Positions 44,346 to 54,736 of a stretch of DNA of 64,000 nt are shown here, piece after piece; position 1 is the first letter of the stretch, and the number at the start of each line of letters is the position of its first letter. The position numbers and the translations under genes are program-made. The stretch lies in NCBI GenBank assembly GCA_027625915.1, contig JANTQA010000048.1, forward strand, positions 806,001 to 870,000, written 5' to 3'. The notes under the pieces are model-generated. The model did not search any database. It worked only from the letters and a program-made list of their open reading frames with translations, and was not told the origin of the DNA. The DNA is from Anaeramoeba flamelloides (lineage: Eukaryota > Metamonada > Anaeramoebidae).

Positions 44346-47156
44346 ATGTCTGTCTCAAAAGAAAAAGTAAAAGAAATGATCCAAACTTTATTGGTTCAAG
44401 TCTTAAATGACGAAAAGCTCGAGGAACAAGAACAAGATTTTCTTGAATACATCTCTGACTATTTGTCTGACGTTGACTATTCTTCACTTCAGGAAATTAC
44501 AGAATATGTCTGTCCATTATTAGAAAACTTTTATGACGATGTTGACTTTGTTGAAATCGAGCTTATCAAGAACCATAACAAAGTCACGAATTTTGATAAT
44601 TATTTGTTTTTATTTCCCGAACATAAAGAAGAAGACGACAGTGAAGAAGTTGATTATTCTTGTTTATTATTATTTTTACTTTTCCAAGAAATGGAACAGA
44701 ACAATTTAATTTCCATTTTTCCTAAAAATAAAGCAAAAAGCGATGAAAAACAAAATGAAGAAGAAAAAGAAGAAGAAAAAGAAAAAGAAGAGAACGAAAA
44801 GAAAAACGAAAATGAAGAAGACGAAGGTGAACTTATAATCAAAACAGAGAAAGAAAAAGAACAAGAAAACCAAAAAGAAAAAGATCAAGATCAAGAACAA
44901 AAAACACCACTTTTACAAAACCAAAGCAAAGAAGAAACAAAATTAGAAAAGCCTGTTTCGATCTTGGATCTTTGGGAAGAATCTGAAGATCCCTTAGAAG
45001 CCTTGGAATTAATTGATCTCGATCGCAAAAGGTATATCTTAAAATATGCACTTACTGAAGAGGAAAACCAAAAGCTACAAGAAAAATTCGTCAAGAAGGT
45101 TGACAAAAAGGAAGTAGACAATATCAAAAGACAAGAAAACAAATTATTGAAAACAGAAGAAAGAAATATCTCTGTTGAACCAATCAAACAACACATGACG
45201 GGCAAAGAAGGCATTGACAACTTTAATATTCACGTCAAAGAATTTACAATCAATTTTGGGGGTAACATTTTACTTCGGGACGGTGAATTTAAAATTGTAT
45301 ATGGTAGGAGGTATGGGCTAATTGGAAGAAATGGTGTTGGTAAAACTACCCTCTTGAGATATATTGCCAGAAGAGAATTGAAATTTAATCCTAGGATATC
45401 AGTTACCTTGATTGAACAAGAAGCAATTGGTGACGAAAGATCTCCCTTAGAACAGGTCTTGCATGTTGACAGGGAGAGAGAAAATTTATTAAAAGAACAA
45501 TCTGAAATTGAAGCTTGGTTAAAAATAAATACCAAAGAGTTTTTTCTTCAAAATTATAAAAATTTAGAAAATGAAGATGAAGATGAAGATGATGAAGAAA
45601 AAGAAAAAGAAACAAATGAAATAGAAAAAGAAAAAGATCAAGTTAAAGAAATTGAAAAAGAAAATGGACAAGATAACAAAAAAGAAATCGAAATTGAAAA
45701 AGAACCAAAAGAAAAAAAAGAAACAGAAACAAAAACAGAAACAGAAACAGATTCAAATGAAAAAGAATCAGAAATCGAAATTGAAAAAGAAATAGAAATT
45801 GAAAAAGAACCAAAAGAAAAAGAAAACAAAGAAGAAAAAGCCAAAGAACAAATTGAATTAGAATATGAAAAGATAATGAAAGAAAAAGAAAACAGATTAA
45901 ATTACGTTTTCAAGAGACTTGATGAAATTGAAGCCCACCAAGCCGAATCGTTTGCGAAAAAAATCCTATTTGGACTAGGGTTCACTGAAAAAATGCAAAC
46001 CACTGCCGCAAAGAATTTCAGTGGTGGATGGAGAATGAGGCTTTCATTAGCTAAGGCCATTTTTGCACAGCCACATTTGCTCTTGTTGGATGAACCTGAC
46101 AATTTTTTAGATCTTCAGGGTATCATCTGGCTGGAAAAATATTTAGCCACCGAGTGGAAAAATTCGCTGATCATCGTTAGTCATTCAAGAAGCTTCATTA
46201 ATAACATTGTCACTGATATTTTACATTTTGCAAACGAAAAGTTGACCTATTTTAAAGGAAATTATGATCATTTCGAGAATTTGAAAAAAAGGCAACGAAA
46301 GGAACACGAGAAGGCATACCAAAAGAATAAAAAGCAAAGAGAGCACATTCAAGAATTTGTTGATCGATTTCGTTTCAAGGCAACAATTGCATCGCGTGTG
46401 CAGTCTTCTATCAAACGGTTGGACAAACTTGGGGAAGTCGAAGAAATCGCCACAGAAAAGCCCATTACCTTTTCGTTTAAGAGAACATCCGAAACATTAC
46501 CAAACAATTTGATTAAATTCAGCAACGTGTATTTCAAATATGACATTACACCCATGCTGATTAAAGACGCAAATTTCCTTATCGAGAAGGGCCAAAAAAT
46601 TGTAATCGTCGGTGAAAATGGTATTGGGAAATCCACATTACTCAAACTGATCTGGGGAATAAATAAGCCGACAAAGGGCGCAATTGAACTCAATGGAAGA
46701 ATGAAAATGTTTATGCTCTCACAGCATTTTGTTGACCATTTGAACTTGGAAAATTCTCCTGTTGAATATCTAAGATCAAAATACAAAGGAATACAAATTA
46801 AGGACATCCGTTCCACATTGGGATCATTTGGCCTCCGCGGAGAAAAGGTTTTTCAAAAAATTAAAACATTGTCTGGTGGACAAAAATCGCGTGTTATTTT
46901 TTCCGAAATCAATCTTGCTCAGCCAGATGTTTTGCTATTGGATGAACCTTCAAGTTTTTTGTCAATAGAAGCAGTGGACGCATTAATAAAGGCTTTGAAA
47001 CGATGGAACGGGACAGTTGTAGTAGTCACTCATGATGAAAGATTAATTACTAAGGTTTGTAATGAAATTTGGGTGATCGAGGATCGTAAACTTTCCAAAT
47101 TTGAAGGGAATTTTATTGATTATCGAAATAAACAGGCTCGAAATGATTTATTCTAA
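44346..47156 (+). CDS. ABCF3/GCN20-type ATP-binding protein
   Basis: Single exon of 936 residues with two ABC ATPase units. The first 90 residues resemble the ABCF3/GCN20 N-terminal domain that binds GCN1. ABC1: Walker A GRNGVGKTT (327-335), signature FSGGWRMRL (558-566), Walker B LLLLDEP (578-584), H-loop SHSRSF (612-617). ABC2: Walker A GENGIGKST (756-764), signature LSGGQ (842-846), Walker B LLLDEP (864-869), H-loop THDER (895-899). YGRRYGLIGRNG and FVDRFRFKAT (linker) are family hallmarks. The protein acts on ribosomes in translation and Gcn2 stress signalling in yeast; it has no membrane domain. Two E/K-rich insertions are unusual: 130-200 before ABC1 and about 405-505 inside ABC1. The D-loops deviate: DNFLD in ABC1 and SSFLS in ABC2 in place of TNxLD. 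The ATG follows TTTTTTCAA; the frame is closed just upstream. Confidence 0.93.
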   Translation: MSVSKEKVKEMIQTLLVQVLNDEKLEEQEQDFLEYISDYLSDVDYSSLQEITEYVCPLLENFYDDVDFVEIELIKNHNKVTNFDNYLFLFPEHKEEDDSEEVDYSCLLLFLLFQEMEQNNLISIFPKNKAKSDEKQNEEEKEEEKEKEENEKKNENEEDEGELIIKTEKEKEQENQKEKDQDQEQKTPLLQNQSKEETKLEKPVSILDLWEESEDPLEALELIDLDRKRYILKYALTEEENQKLQEKFVKKVDKKEVDNIKRQENKLLKTEERNISVEPIKQHMTGKEGIDNFNIHVKEFTINFGGNILLRDGEFKIVYGRRYGLIGRNGVGKTTLLRYIARRELKFNPRISVTLIEQEAIGDERSPLEQVLHVDRERENLLKEQSEIEAWLKINTKEFFLQNYKNLENEDEDEDDEEKEKETNEIEKEKDQVKEIEKENGQDNKKEIEIEKEPKEKKETETKTETETDSNEKESEIEIEKEIEIEKEPKEKENKEEKAKEQIELEYEKIMKEKENRLNYVFKRLDEIEAHQAESFAKKILFGLGFTEKMQTTAAKNFSGGWRMRLSLAKAIFAQPHLLLLDEPDNFLDLQGIIWLEKYLATEWKNSLIIVSHSRSFINNIVTDILHFANEKLTYFKGNYDHFENLKKRQRKEHEKAYQKNKKQREHIQEFVDRFRFKATIASRVQSSIKRLDKLGEVEEIATEKPITFSFKRTSETLPNNLIKFSNVYFKYDITPMLIKDANFLIEKGQKIVIVGENGIGKSTLLKLIWGINKPTKGAIELNGRMKMFMLSQHFVDHLNLENSPVEYLRSKYKGIQIKDIRSTLGSFGLRGEKVFQKIKTLSGGQKSRVIFSEINLAQPDVLLLDEPSSFLSIEAVDALIKALKRWNGTVVVVTHDERLITKVCNEIWVIEDRKLSKFEGNFIDYRNKQARNDLF

Positions 47157-47513
47157 TTAATTTAATTAGTTAGTTAATTATTTATTTATTTATTTGATTC
47201 TTTTTATTTTTATTAATTTTTTTTATTTTTATTTTTTTTAATTAAAAAAAATATTTCTAATTAACAAAATAAAATATCTTTTTTATTAATTAGATAAAGA
47301 AATAAATTATGGACAATAATAATTAGAAAAGAGTTCATTGAAAAAAATAACTAAAAATAATTAAAATTTTTTATAAATTTTTAGAATTACAAATAAAAAT
47401 TAAAAAAAAAAACAATATAATACCAAATTCATTTTTTTAGGTGTTTTTCTTTTTGTTTTTGTCAAATAAAATTTATCTTATTTTCACAATTTTTTGATTT
47501 TTTTTTATAATAA

Positions 47514-47594
47514 TTAGCAAGTAATTGGGTCAACTGTTCCAACCCCACTGTGTTTAGTTGCAAGAACTTTGAATTGATTGTATTGAATCAAATT
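47514..47594 (-). pseudogene. Orphan exon resembling the end of a fibronectin type III domain
   Basis: After an ACAATAG acceptor-like site the minus strand reads 26 residues, including YNQFKVLATKHSGVGTVDP, then a TAA. The Y-x-F-x-V-x-A...GxG...P pattern is that of the F and G strands of an FN3 domain. No partner exon was found upstream on the minus strand in the 7 kb before the condensin gene, so it is either the last exon of a gene whose other exons I missed or a relic. It ends about 360 bases beyond the ABCF stop, convergent to it. Confidence 0.35.
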
Positions 47595-48299
47595 CTATTG
47601 TATGTAATAGAAAATTCAATTTGTATTATAAGATAAAATTTTCAAATTATATGGTATTTAAATAGTAAATTATTTTTTCTCTGAAGAATAAATCTAAAAA
47701 TTGAATTTACAAAAGATAAGAAATCATGGTAACCTAAAGTTCTTTTTCGCACTTTTTGAAAATTGTTTCTAAATTGTTCAAAGGTGAGATCGTTATTCTT
47801 TTTAACAATTGTAATCCTTACGAAAGAATATCAAAATTTTTTGATCAATTTCTATGAAAACTCCTCATCATGATCATGAAAAAATTTTTTGAAAAAAAAA
47901 TTAAACAATTGTTAATTTTTTACTTTTTAATAATATCACTGTAAATAAAGACAATTGGTTAATGAATGATCTTGGATCAAAAATTATATTTTAGAATATT
48001 TGTAAAACCAAGTTGAAAATCCAATTTTTCAGGTTCTAGAAAGATTTTTTTTAAATTTACTGGTTGAACATTTAAATATTTTTTTCTTCAGATAAGAGAT
48101 TATAGTCATATATTTTAAAAAAATTTTAAATTTAATAAATATGTTTCAAATGGATGACCAATTATTTAAACTATTAAAGAATTTTTTATTGATATAAATT
48201 GAAACAAATATTTTTTTTTAGATTTTTTCATTAATTTTTTTTTAATTTTTGAAATGAACAGAAAATTTAAATAAATTTTCAGTTTATTTCAAAAAGGAA

Positions 48300-48880
48300 A
48301 AAAAAAAAACCACCGTTAGGTTTTCTTGAGTTTTTTATAAAATTGGAAAATCAGTAGATTTTCGTTAGGTTTTTTTGACTTTTTTGAAATAAACCGAAAA
48401 TTTAATAAGTTTTCTATTTATTTAGAAAACCTCAAAAAAACCTCGAAAACTTCACAAATAAAATATAAAACCTCAAAAAAACCTATAACACCTTATAAAT
48501 AAAACAAAAAACTTCAAGAAAACCTAGGACACTCTCGTTAGTATTTTTTTTTTTAATTTTTGAGATAAAAAATAAATTAAAGATTTATTTTCTTTTCATT
48601 TCCCAAATTAAAAAAAAAATACAGTTAGGTTTTCCAGAATTTAAAAGAATTGAGTTAAATCTTTTATTTTTCTCAATTCTTTTAAATCCTATAAAATGGC
48701 AATTAACTATTCTTGAGTTTTCTGTTTATTTGAAAAGTGTTCTAGGTTTTTTTGAGGTTTTCTATTTTATTTCGAAAATCTATTGATTTTTTAAATAAAC
48801 AAAAAACTCAAGAAAACCTAACGAAAATCAATAGATTGTATATATAAAAGAGAAAACCTCAAGATAGGCACCCTTATCTT
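48300..48880. repeat. Cluster of palindromes and CCTAACG words
   Basis: Short words recur in both orientations: GTTAGGTTTTCTTGAG, AACTCAAGAAAACCTAACGA, AAATCAGTAGATTTTCGTTA, GAAAATCTATTGATTTT, AACCTCAAAAAAACCT. The pattern resembles the one at 25530-26180. Origin unknown; a worn tandem array or overlapping fold-back elements. Confidence 0.45.
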
Positions 48881-51730
48881 TTTTTTAATTTCAGAAATAA
48901 GTAAAAATTAAATAAATTTTAGGATTATTCCAAAAAGTAAAAATAGTCAAGCACTCTACAGAACTCCACGGACACAGAAATAATTTTCCTAAGGAATTTT
49001 TTTCACTATTTCAGTTTTATTAGACGAGTGCAGAATTTTCAAAACCATTTGTTATTAACTATCAAAGTAAATATCTCCTATGGTTAATTAAACTAAAATT
49101 TATCCTTCTCTTTATTCGTAATTTCTTGCCCTAAAAATGGATTTTTTTCTTGACTTGAGATTTAAAAAGAGGTTGCTATTAACAACGAGAATAAATACAA
49201 TAGCTCCCCTGAAATCGAAGTACTGTGACTTTGAATATATTGGTGATAAACTGTTTTATTCAAGATGAAAAGTTAATGAATGTTAAAGTTTTATATAATT
49301 TGAAATTTTATATTTAATTTTTTTATACTAGTGATGTGTAAATTCTAATATATTACATTTTTATTTATCTAAAAAATAAAAAATATTTTCATGTGCATTC
49401 GTAATGGAGAGAATAATTGTGAAAAAATAAAAAGTTTAAATAAGTGAAAAAATTCAATTTTTTACAGAAATTAAAAATAATTGATTTTGTTAATTTTTTA
49501 AATTTTTGAAGAATTATTTTAAATTTTCAAATTTCTTTTTCTAGCCGAAATTTTTTTCCATTTGTTGAATTGAATTTTTTGGTTTTTAAGATCATAATAT
49601 TTTTTGAAAACAAGTCACTTTTCATTGGGCATATATAATAAATATCTAAATAAAATTAAAAATCGCCCAATTGGATAAAATATACAATAGAATTACAAGA
49701 ATAATATTTAATTAAAATTGGAAATAATTTTGATTTTTAAATTTTTTATTTTTGTTTTTGTGTTTTGTTTTGATTTCATTTTTTAAGGGTTTAAATACAT
49801 TTTTCAAATTTTGAGTTCCATAGTTTATTCAAATCAGAATTATTCAAATCATTTCTTTAATCAAATATATTATTATTATAATAAACATGAGAGTTGAATA
49901 TATGCTAGTATAATATATTTAAATACCAATTAAACAAGGGAAAAGAAAAAAAAATGAAGAAATTGAAAAGGAAAAAATAAATAAGAATTATTTAGTTCTT
50001 GGTCTGTAATATTTGATACAATTTTTACTTCTTTACTTGGTTTTATTTTTAATTTTGAATTGAAAAAATTTCGTTAGTATAATTTTATATTTTAAAAATT
50101 ACTTTTTATTTTAAAATAATTTCTATAATTAATTCTCAAATCTTATTCAAATTCATTTCAGATAATTTTTGATTGGATTCAGAAAATGGGATATTTTTTG
50201 AAATATTCCTCCGAAATCAAGATTTATCAGTTATATTTTTTTGATTTGTTTATTATTTATTTTCCATTAAAATGAGAACTCAAAAAAAGTCTGAATCTGA
50301 TTGAAATTTGTAATTGAATTTTTCTTTTATTTTGATTTGAATCTTTTGTAACTGTTTTTTTTATTCCAAGAATCCAATCCATTTATTTTTATTTTAGAAA
50401 TAGTATCTTTTTTTTTGATTTGGTTTTATAAAAATATTTGAAAAAAGTATTTTGATAGCAAATTTGTAAAAAAAATGTTTTGTAAAATAATTAATAAATA
50501 ATAATGTGGTGAAAAATTCGATCATAATAAATTCTTTAGATTCATAAACATTAGAAGATTAAGAAAAAATAATTTTCCTAAATAAACCATGATAGAATTT
50601 TTTTAATTTCCATTCTTGATTTCTTCTAATTTTATGGAATGGTGCTCTTTTTTGTTTAGTATTTGAAAAGAAAAGAGATATAGAAAATGTACAAGCATTA
50701 ATTTCTATTTTGTTTTTTTTTTTTTTGAGGGGTCTTTCAGATGATTAATTTCAGCATTCATATTAAAACCGTTATTAATTAAAAACCCAATTTAATAAAA
50801 CCGAAAATTTCATCAAAAAAGATGTTCAAAAAATCGAAAAGTTAGAGATACAAATTTCATTTATTTTAATGTTTATTTAAATATACATACAGATGGTATT
50901 TTTTTTTCAAAGTTCCAATCTATATGTAACTGAAAAATTAAATTTTTAATAAGATAGTAGAAATTAAAACTTTTCACAATTATTAATTGTACTTTCTTCC
51001 TTATTAACACAATATGTTCAAGTTTGATTAAAAATATTTGAATTTTAGTTTAAATAAAGAAAAAATTACAAGATTAGATTTAAAAAACTTAAAATCTAAA
51101 TAATAACTCTGGTTCATCTCGATAAAATAAGAAAATATACAAAAAAAAACACAATATTTTTTAAAAATGTTTACGCATTTGATATTTTTATTGGAAGATG
51201 TTTTATGTCATTATTATCCCCTATTATTATCAATAATTTTTTTTAACTTCTAATTAAGTTATTTTTTAATATTTTTTTACTTTTTCTTTTGTTTTTTTTT
51301 TTGATCCTTTTTTAAAAAAATTACAAAATATAATTCAAAAAATGGGAATCTTAGAAAATACTAATAAATAATGAAAATAATAAGGCTTTGAAAATTCGAT
51401 ATAAATATAGATATTTATTAACAATAAAACTTCTTATTAACTTTTTTCAATAAAATTCCATCATAAAAAATTCTTCGATTCTCTTTGTAAAAAATTGTGA
51501 ATGATTTTTTTTTTTTTTTATTTTTTGCGTTTTATTTTTCATCATTTTAAAAATTACGGTTTTTTTATATATTGAGAGCAATTTATAAGTATATCATTAA
51601 TAAGCTTTAATGATTATTGGTACTTTGATACATAACAATGACTATTTTTTTCAATTTTTTCCCACTATTTCATAAATTTGTATATGGAGTTTAATTACAA
51701 TATTACATACAAGAAAAAAAAAAATTATTA

Positions 51731-52263
51731 AATAAACTAGATTCCAAATATTTTGACACAGTTTAAACCGTGGAAAGAACATCATTATTGCACTTTAAAT
51801 TCAATTTGGAAATAATTTTGATTTTACCACTATTTCATTTTTTGTCTTTTTTGTTTTGTTTTCATTTCCTTTTTTGCAGTTAGGTAATCTGTTTCCTTTG
51901 ATCTGTATTTTTTTTTAATAGTTGATAGAAGGTTAGTGTTGAGTTTGTTAAATTGGAAAATAACATACAATTGGTTGATGGTATCTTAACATTTGATCGA
52001 TCAACAATTTTTGGTGAAATTTTAACAAATTTACCAATATATTTTTTGTTCAAACTCGTTTCATTATTTTGGACACACCGGTTTTTATTTTTGAGTTTTA
52101 TATTTTTTTCTTTTATTTGGATGAAAATGATTACTTATTAAAAAATTAATACTTAATTACTTAAATGTTTTTTATATTAGGTTTGTAAAAATACAATAAA
52201 TTGGTTTTTTTTTAGTCTATTTTTGGATTTGGGTGTGCCCAAATTTTTGGAATGGGATTTAGA
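51731..52263. mobile_element. T2 element, copy 3, diverged
   Basis: Left end AATAAACTAGATTCCAAATA pairs with the right end (complement of CTAAATCCCATTCCAAAAAT). Interior follows copies 1 and 2 (TTTGATCGATCAACAATTTT, GGAAATAATTTTGATTTT). Confidence 0.7.
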
Positions 52264-52914
52264 TCTCTGATGAAAATTTAAAAAAAAAAAATAAATTCTT
52301 TTAACCGATTTTCAAGAACAAATTTTAGGATATTTGAAAATGTTAAAATAACCGAAAAAAAATATTTCGAACAGTCACAGAAATGATTTTGTGTTTATAC
52401 TTTTGAAAAAAAAAATTATGTAATGTTTAAAATCAAATTTTTGTATGATCTACAAATGTAAAATTGTGATAATTTTTGGAATTGTGTATTTTTTGTTCAA
52501 AAGAAATTCCGAGTTTGTAAATTTAACTGAGATTATAAAACTTTTTCAATATTTTTTTTAACCACAATTTTTCAATATTTGCTATTAAAATAGTTCTTAA
52601 TTATTATTATCATTAAAATTCTTTTCTCATTTTTTTTTTTATTAATTATTTTTTTTTGTGTGTTATAATTTTGAATAAATACTATAATATTTAATTTAAA
52701 AGGACATCAAATGAAATAATAGCAGATGTATTTATATGTTCAACAAGTTAAATATTCCATAATATTTTAATAAAATGGGGGTAATTAACTTTTTAAAAAT
52801 AAAGTCAAGAAAATTATCATGAATATTGTACAAAAATCTAAAATAAGTGTTCATAGAAAAATAGGGACTATTTTTTTAATTTTTTCCAATAAAACTAATA
52901 AATAAACAATAGTA

Positions 52915-53262
52915 TACACAAGCTCAAATCAATTTTGAAAGTAAATTCTTGATGTTTTTTGTACTTTTAAAGGCAAATTGGATAATTTTTCTCAATTTTT
53001 TCGAATTTTAGCTTTATTATTTTTGTAATTTTTTGTTTTTTTGACGAGATAAAATTTTCGATAAAATTGTAGATATTTTTTGTGATAAATTTTCTCAATC
53101 AGATACTATCTTTTTTAGAATTTCTTTTTAAATAATAGAACTTTATGAAACCAAAGCCATATTTAATTATGTTTATTGTCAGTATCTTTCATGGGTTGAC
53201 GAATATATAGGCCTTTTATAATATATTTTTCATTACTTTTATTTTCCAATTATAAAATCAAA
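52915..53262 (+). mobile_element. T3 element, copy 5, worn
   Basis: Shares AGTATACACAAGCTCAAATC, AATTTTGAAAGTAAATTCTT, TAGAATTTCTTTTTAAATAA and AACCAAAGCCATATTTAATT with copy 1. Termini are degraded. Confidence 0.6.
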
Positions 53263-54002
53263 ATTTTTTGTTCACATTCCAAAATATTTTTCTAGTTTAT
53301 AAGCCGGAAGAAAACCCAAAGATCTTTACAACATCGTTTAGAAATGATATTTTTAGACAATAAATTAAACTTCCTAACTGAACCCTAAGATCAAATTTTT
53401 ACTCTGCAGATTTGATTGTAGCAGTAATAAATAATATTCAGTTTGGAAATGGAGATTAAAATTATTCATTTATTAATTGGAAAATAACAGTATTTTGAAA
53501 CACACATCAAACAAGTTTTCAAGTGACTCTTCTGGCCAACTAAAATAAAAACCTTTAATTTATAACAAATAAAAGAATTCTAAAAAAAGAAATTACAAAC
53601 ACATTAAACTTTTATATACCGATAAAACAGGTAATTCATAATTTTTTTTTTTCGAATAGACCCCTAAAATGTTATGTTCGAAAAAAAATGAATAATGAAT
53701 TCCAAAATACTTTAAATTGAAAAATTAATTAACTAATATTTGTCTTTAATCCAATAAAAAAAACAATAAATCAAGAATTATTAAAAACAGTGATAAAGTT
53801 AACTTCAAAAGGAGAGTGCATAATATACATTTTCCTAATGATAAAATCTTTGATCTTTGAGAATATTTTTTGATTGACAAAATGTCACTTTAATTAAATT
53901 ATTTTCTAAAAATTGTCTGTTGAAAATTAATTTTGGTAAATTGGATTTTTCGAAAAGTTATGAAATATTGATCAAAACCTTTAGCTCTCATTAGTTAAAT
54001 TG

Positions 54003-54235
54003 TTAATTTTTAAAATAAAAAGAACAAAATTTTCATCCCTCCTTCTAAAAAAAGCACCATCCCAAGAATTAAAACAAATCATTCCAATTCCCAATTCTAA
54101 AAAGGACATTAATAATTCAAGTTTTCTAAACAAAATTAAAAATTTGAAATGTATCATGCACTTAAAAACCTTTTTTGGAAAGCTAAATAATCGTTTTTTT
54201 CTCTTTATTTTAAAACAAATAGTATTAAAAAAATT
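54003..54235 (+). mobile_element. T5 element, copy 3
   Basis: Contains AAAATAAAAAGAACAAAATT at the left and TTTTTTGGAAAGCTAAATAA, TTTAAAACAAATAGTATT at the right. It lies 500 bases upstream of the condensin gene. Confidence 0.6.
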
Positions 54236-54736
54236 AAATTTCATTTGGCTTATTTTTAAAAATATTTTTTTAACAAGTAATCTCGCCAACACCAAAAGTA
54301 AAGAAAAAAAATCACAAAGTTTCAATTTGTATTGTTGTTCCGAAAAAGAACTGTTTTTCTTTTAAAATCCCCATAAAATTATCTGAATTTCTTTTCATTT
54401 TTTTTTGTTTATTAACTAACTAATTTCTTTTAATCAACAGAATAATTTGATTGTCTCTGAAAACACTTTTTCAGTTATTTCCCTTTATTTTCATTCTTAA
54501 TTCAAACTTAAATTTTTTGGAAAAATTTAACGGTTAGTCTCGAATTTTTTTTCTTTCAAGACACCCTTTACAAAATAACTCAAATAAACCAACACCATCT
54601 TTCTATAACTATTTTTTAAAACAAACAAAACAGTGAATCGAATTAAACACAAAAAAAGAAACAAACAAAGAACAAGTCAAACAAAAACTAAAACAAAAAA
54701 CAAAACAATTAAATCGAACAACACAAAGCACTTCAA

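Larger units (their letters stand above)
47157..54736. other. Long intergenic region between ABCF and condensin genes
   Basis: 7.6 kb with no complete gene. Contains an orphan exon-like patch at 47514-47594, a palindrome cluster (48300-48880), T2 copy 3, T3 copy 5 and T5 copy 3. Minor unexplained open patches: 53432-53545 (-, WPEESLENLFDVCFK) and 53296-53388 (+, ISRKKTQRSLQHRLEM). The last 200 bases before 54737 are A-rich with repeated ACAAA words, likely the condensin leader. Confidence 0.5.
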
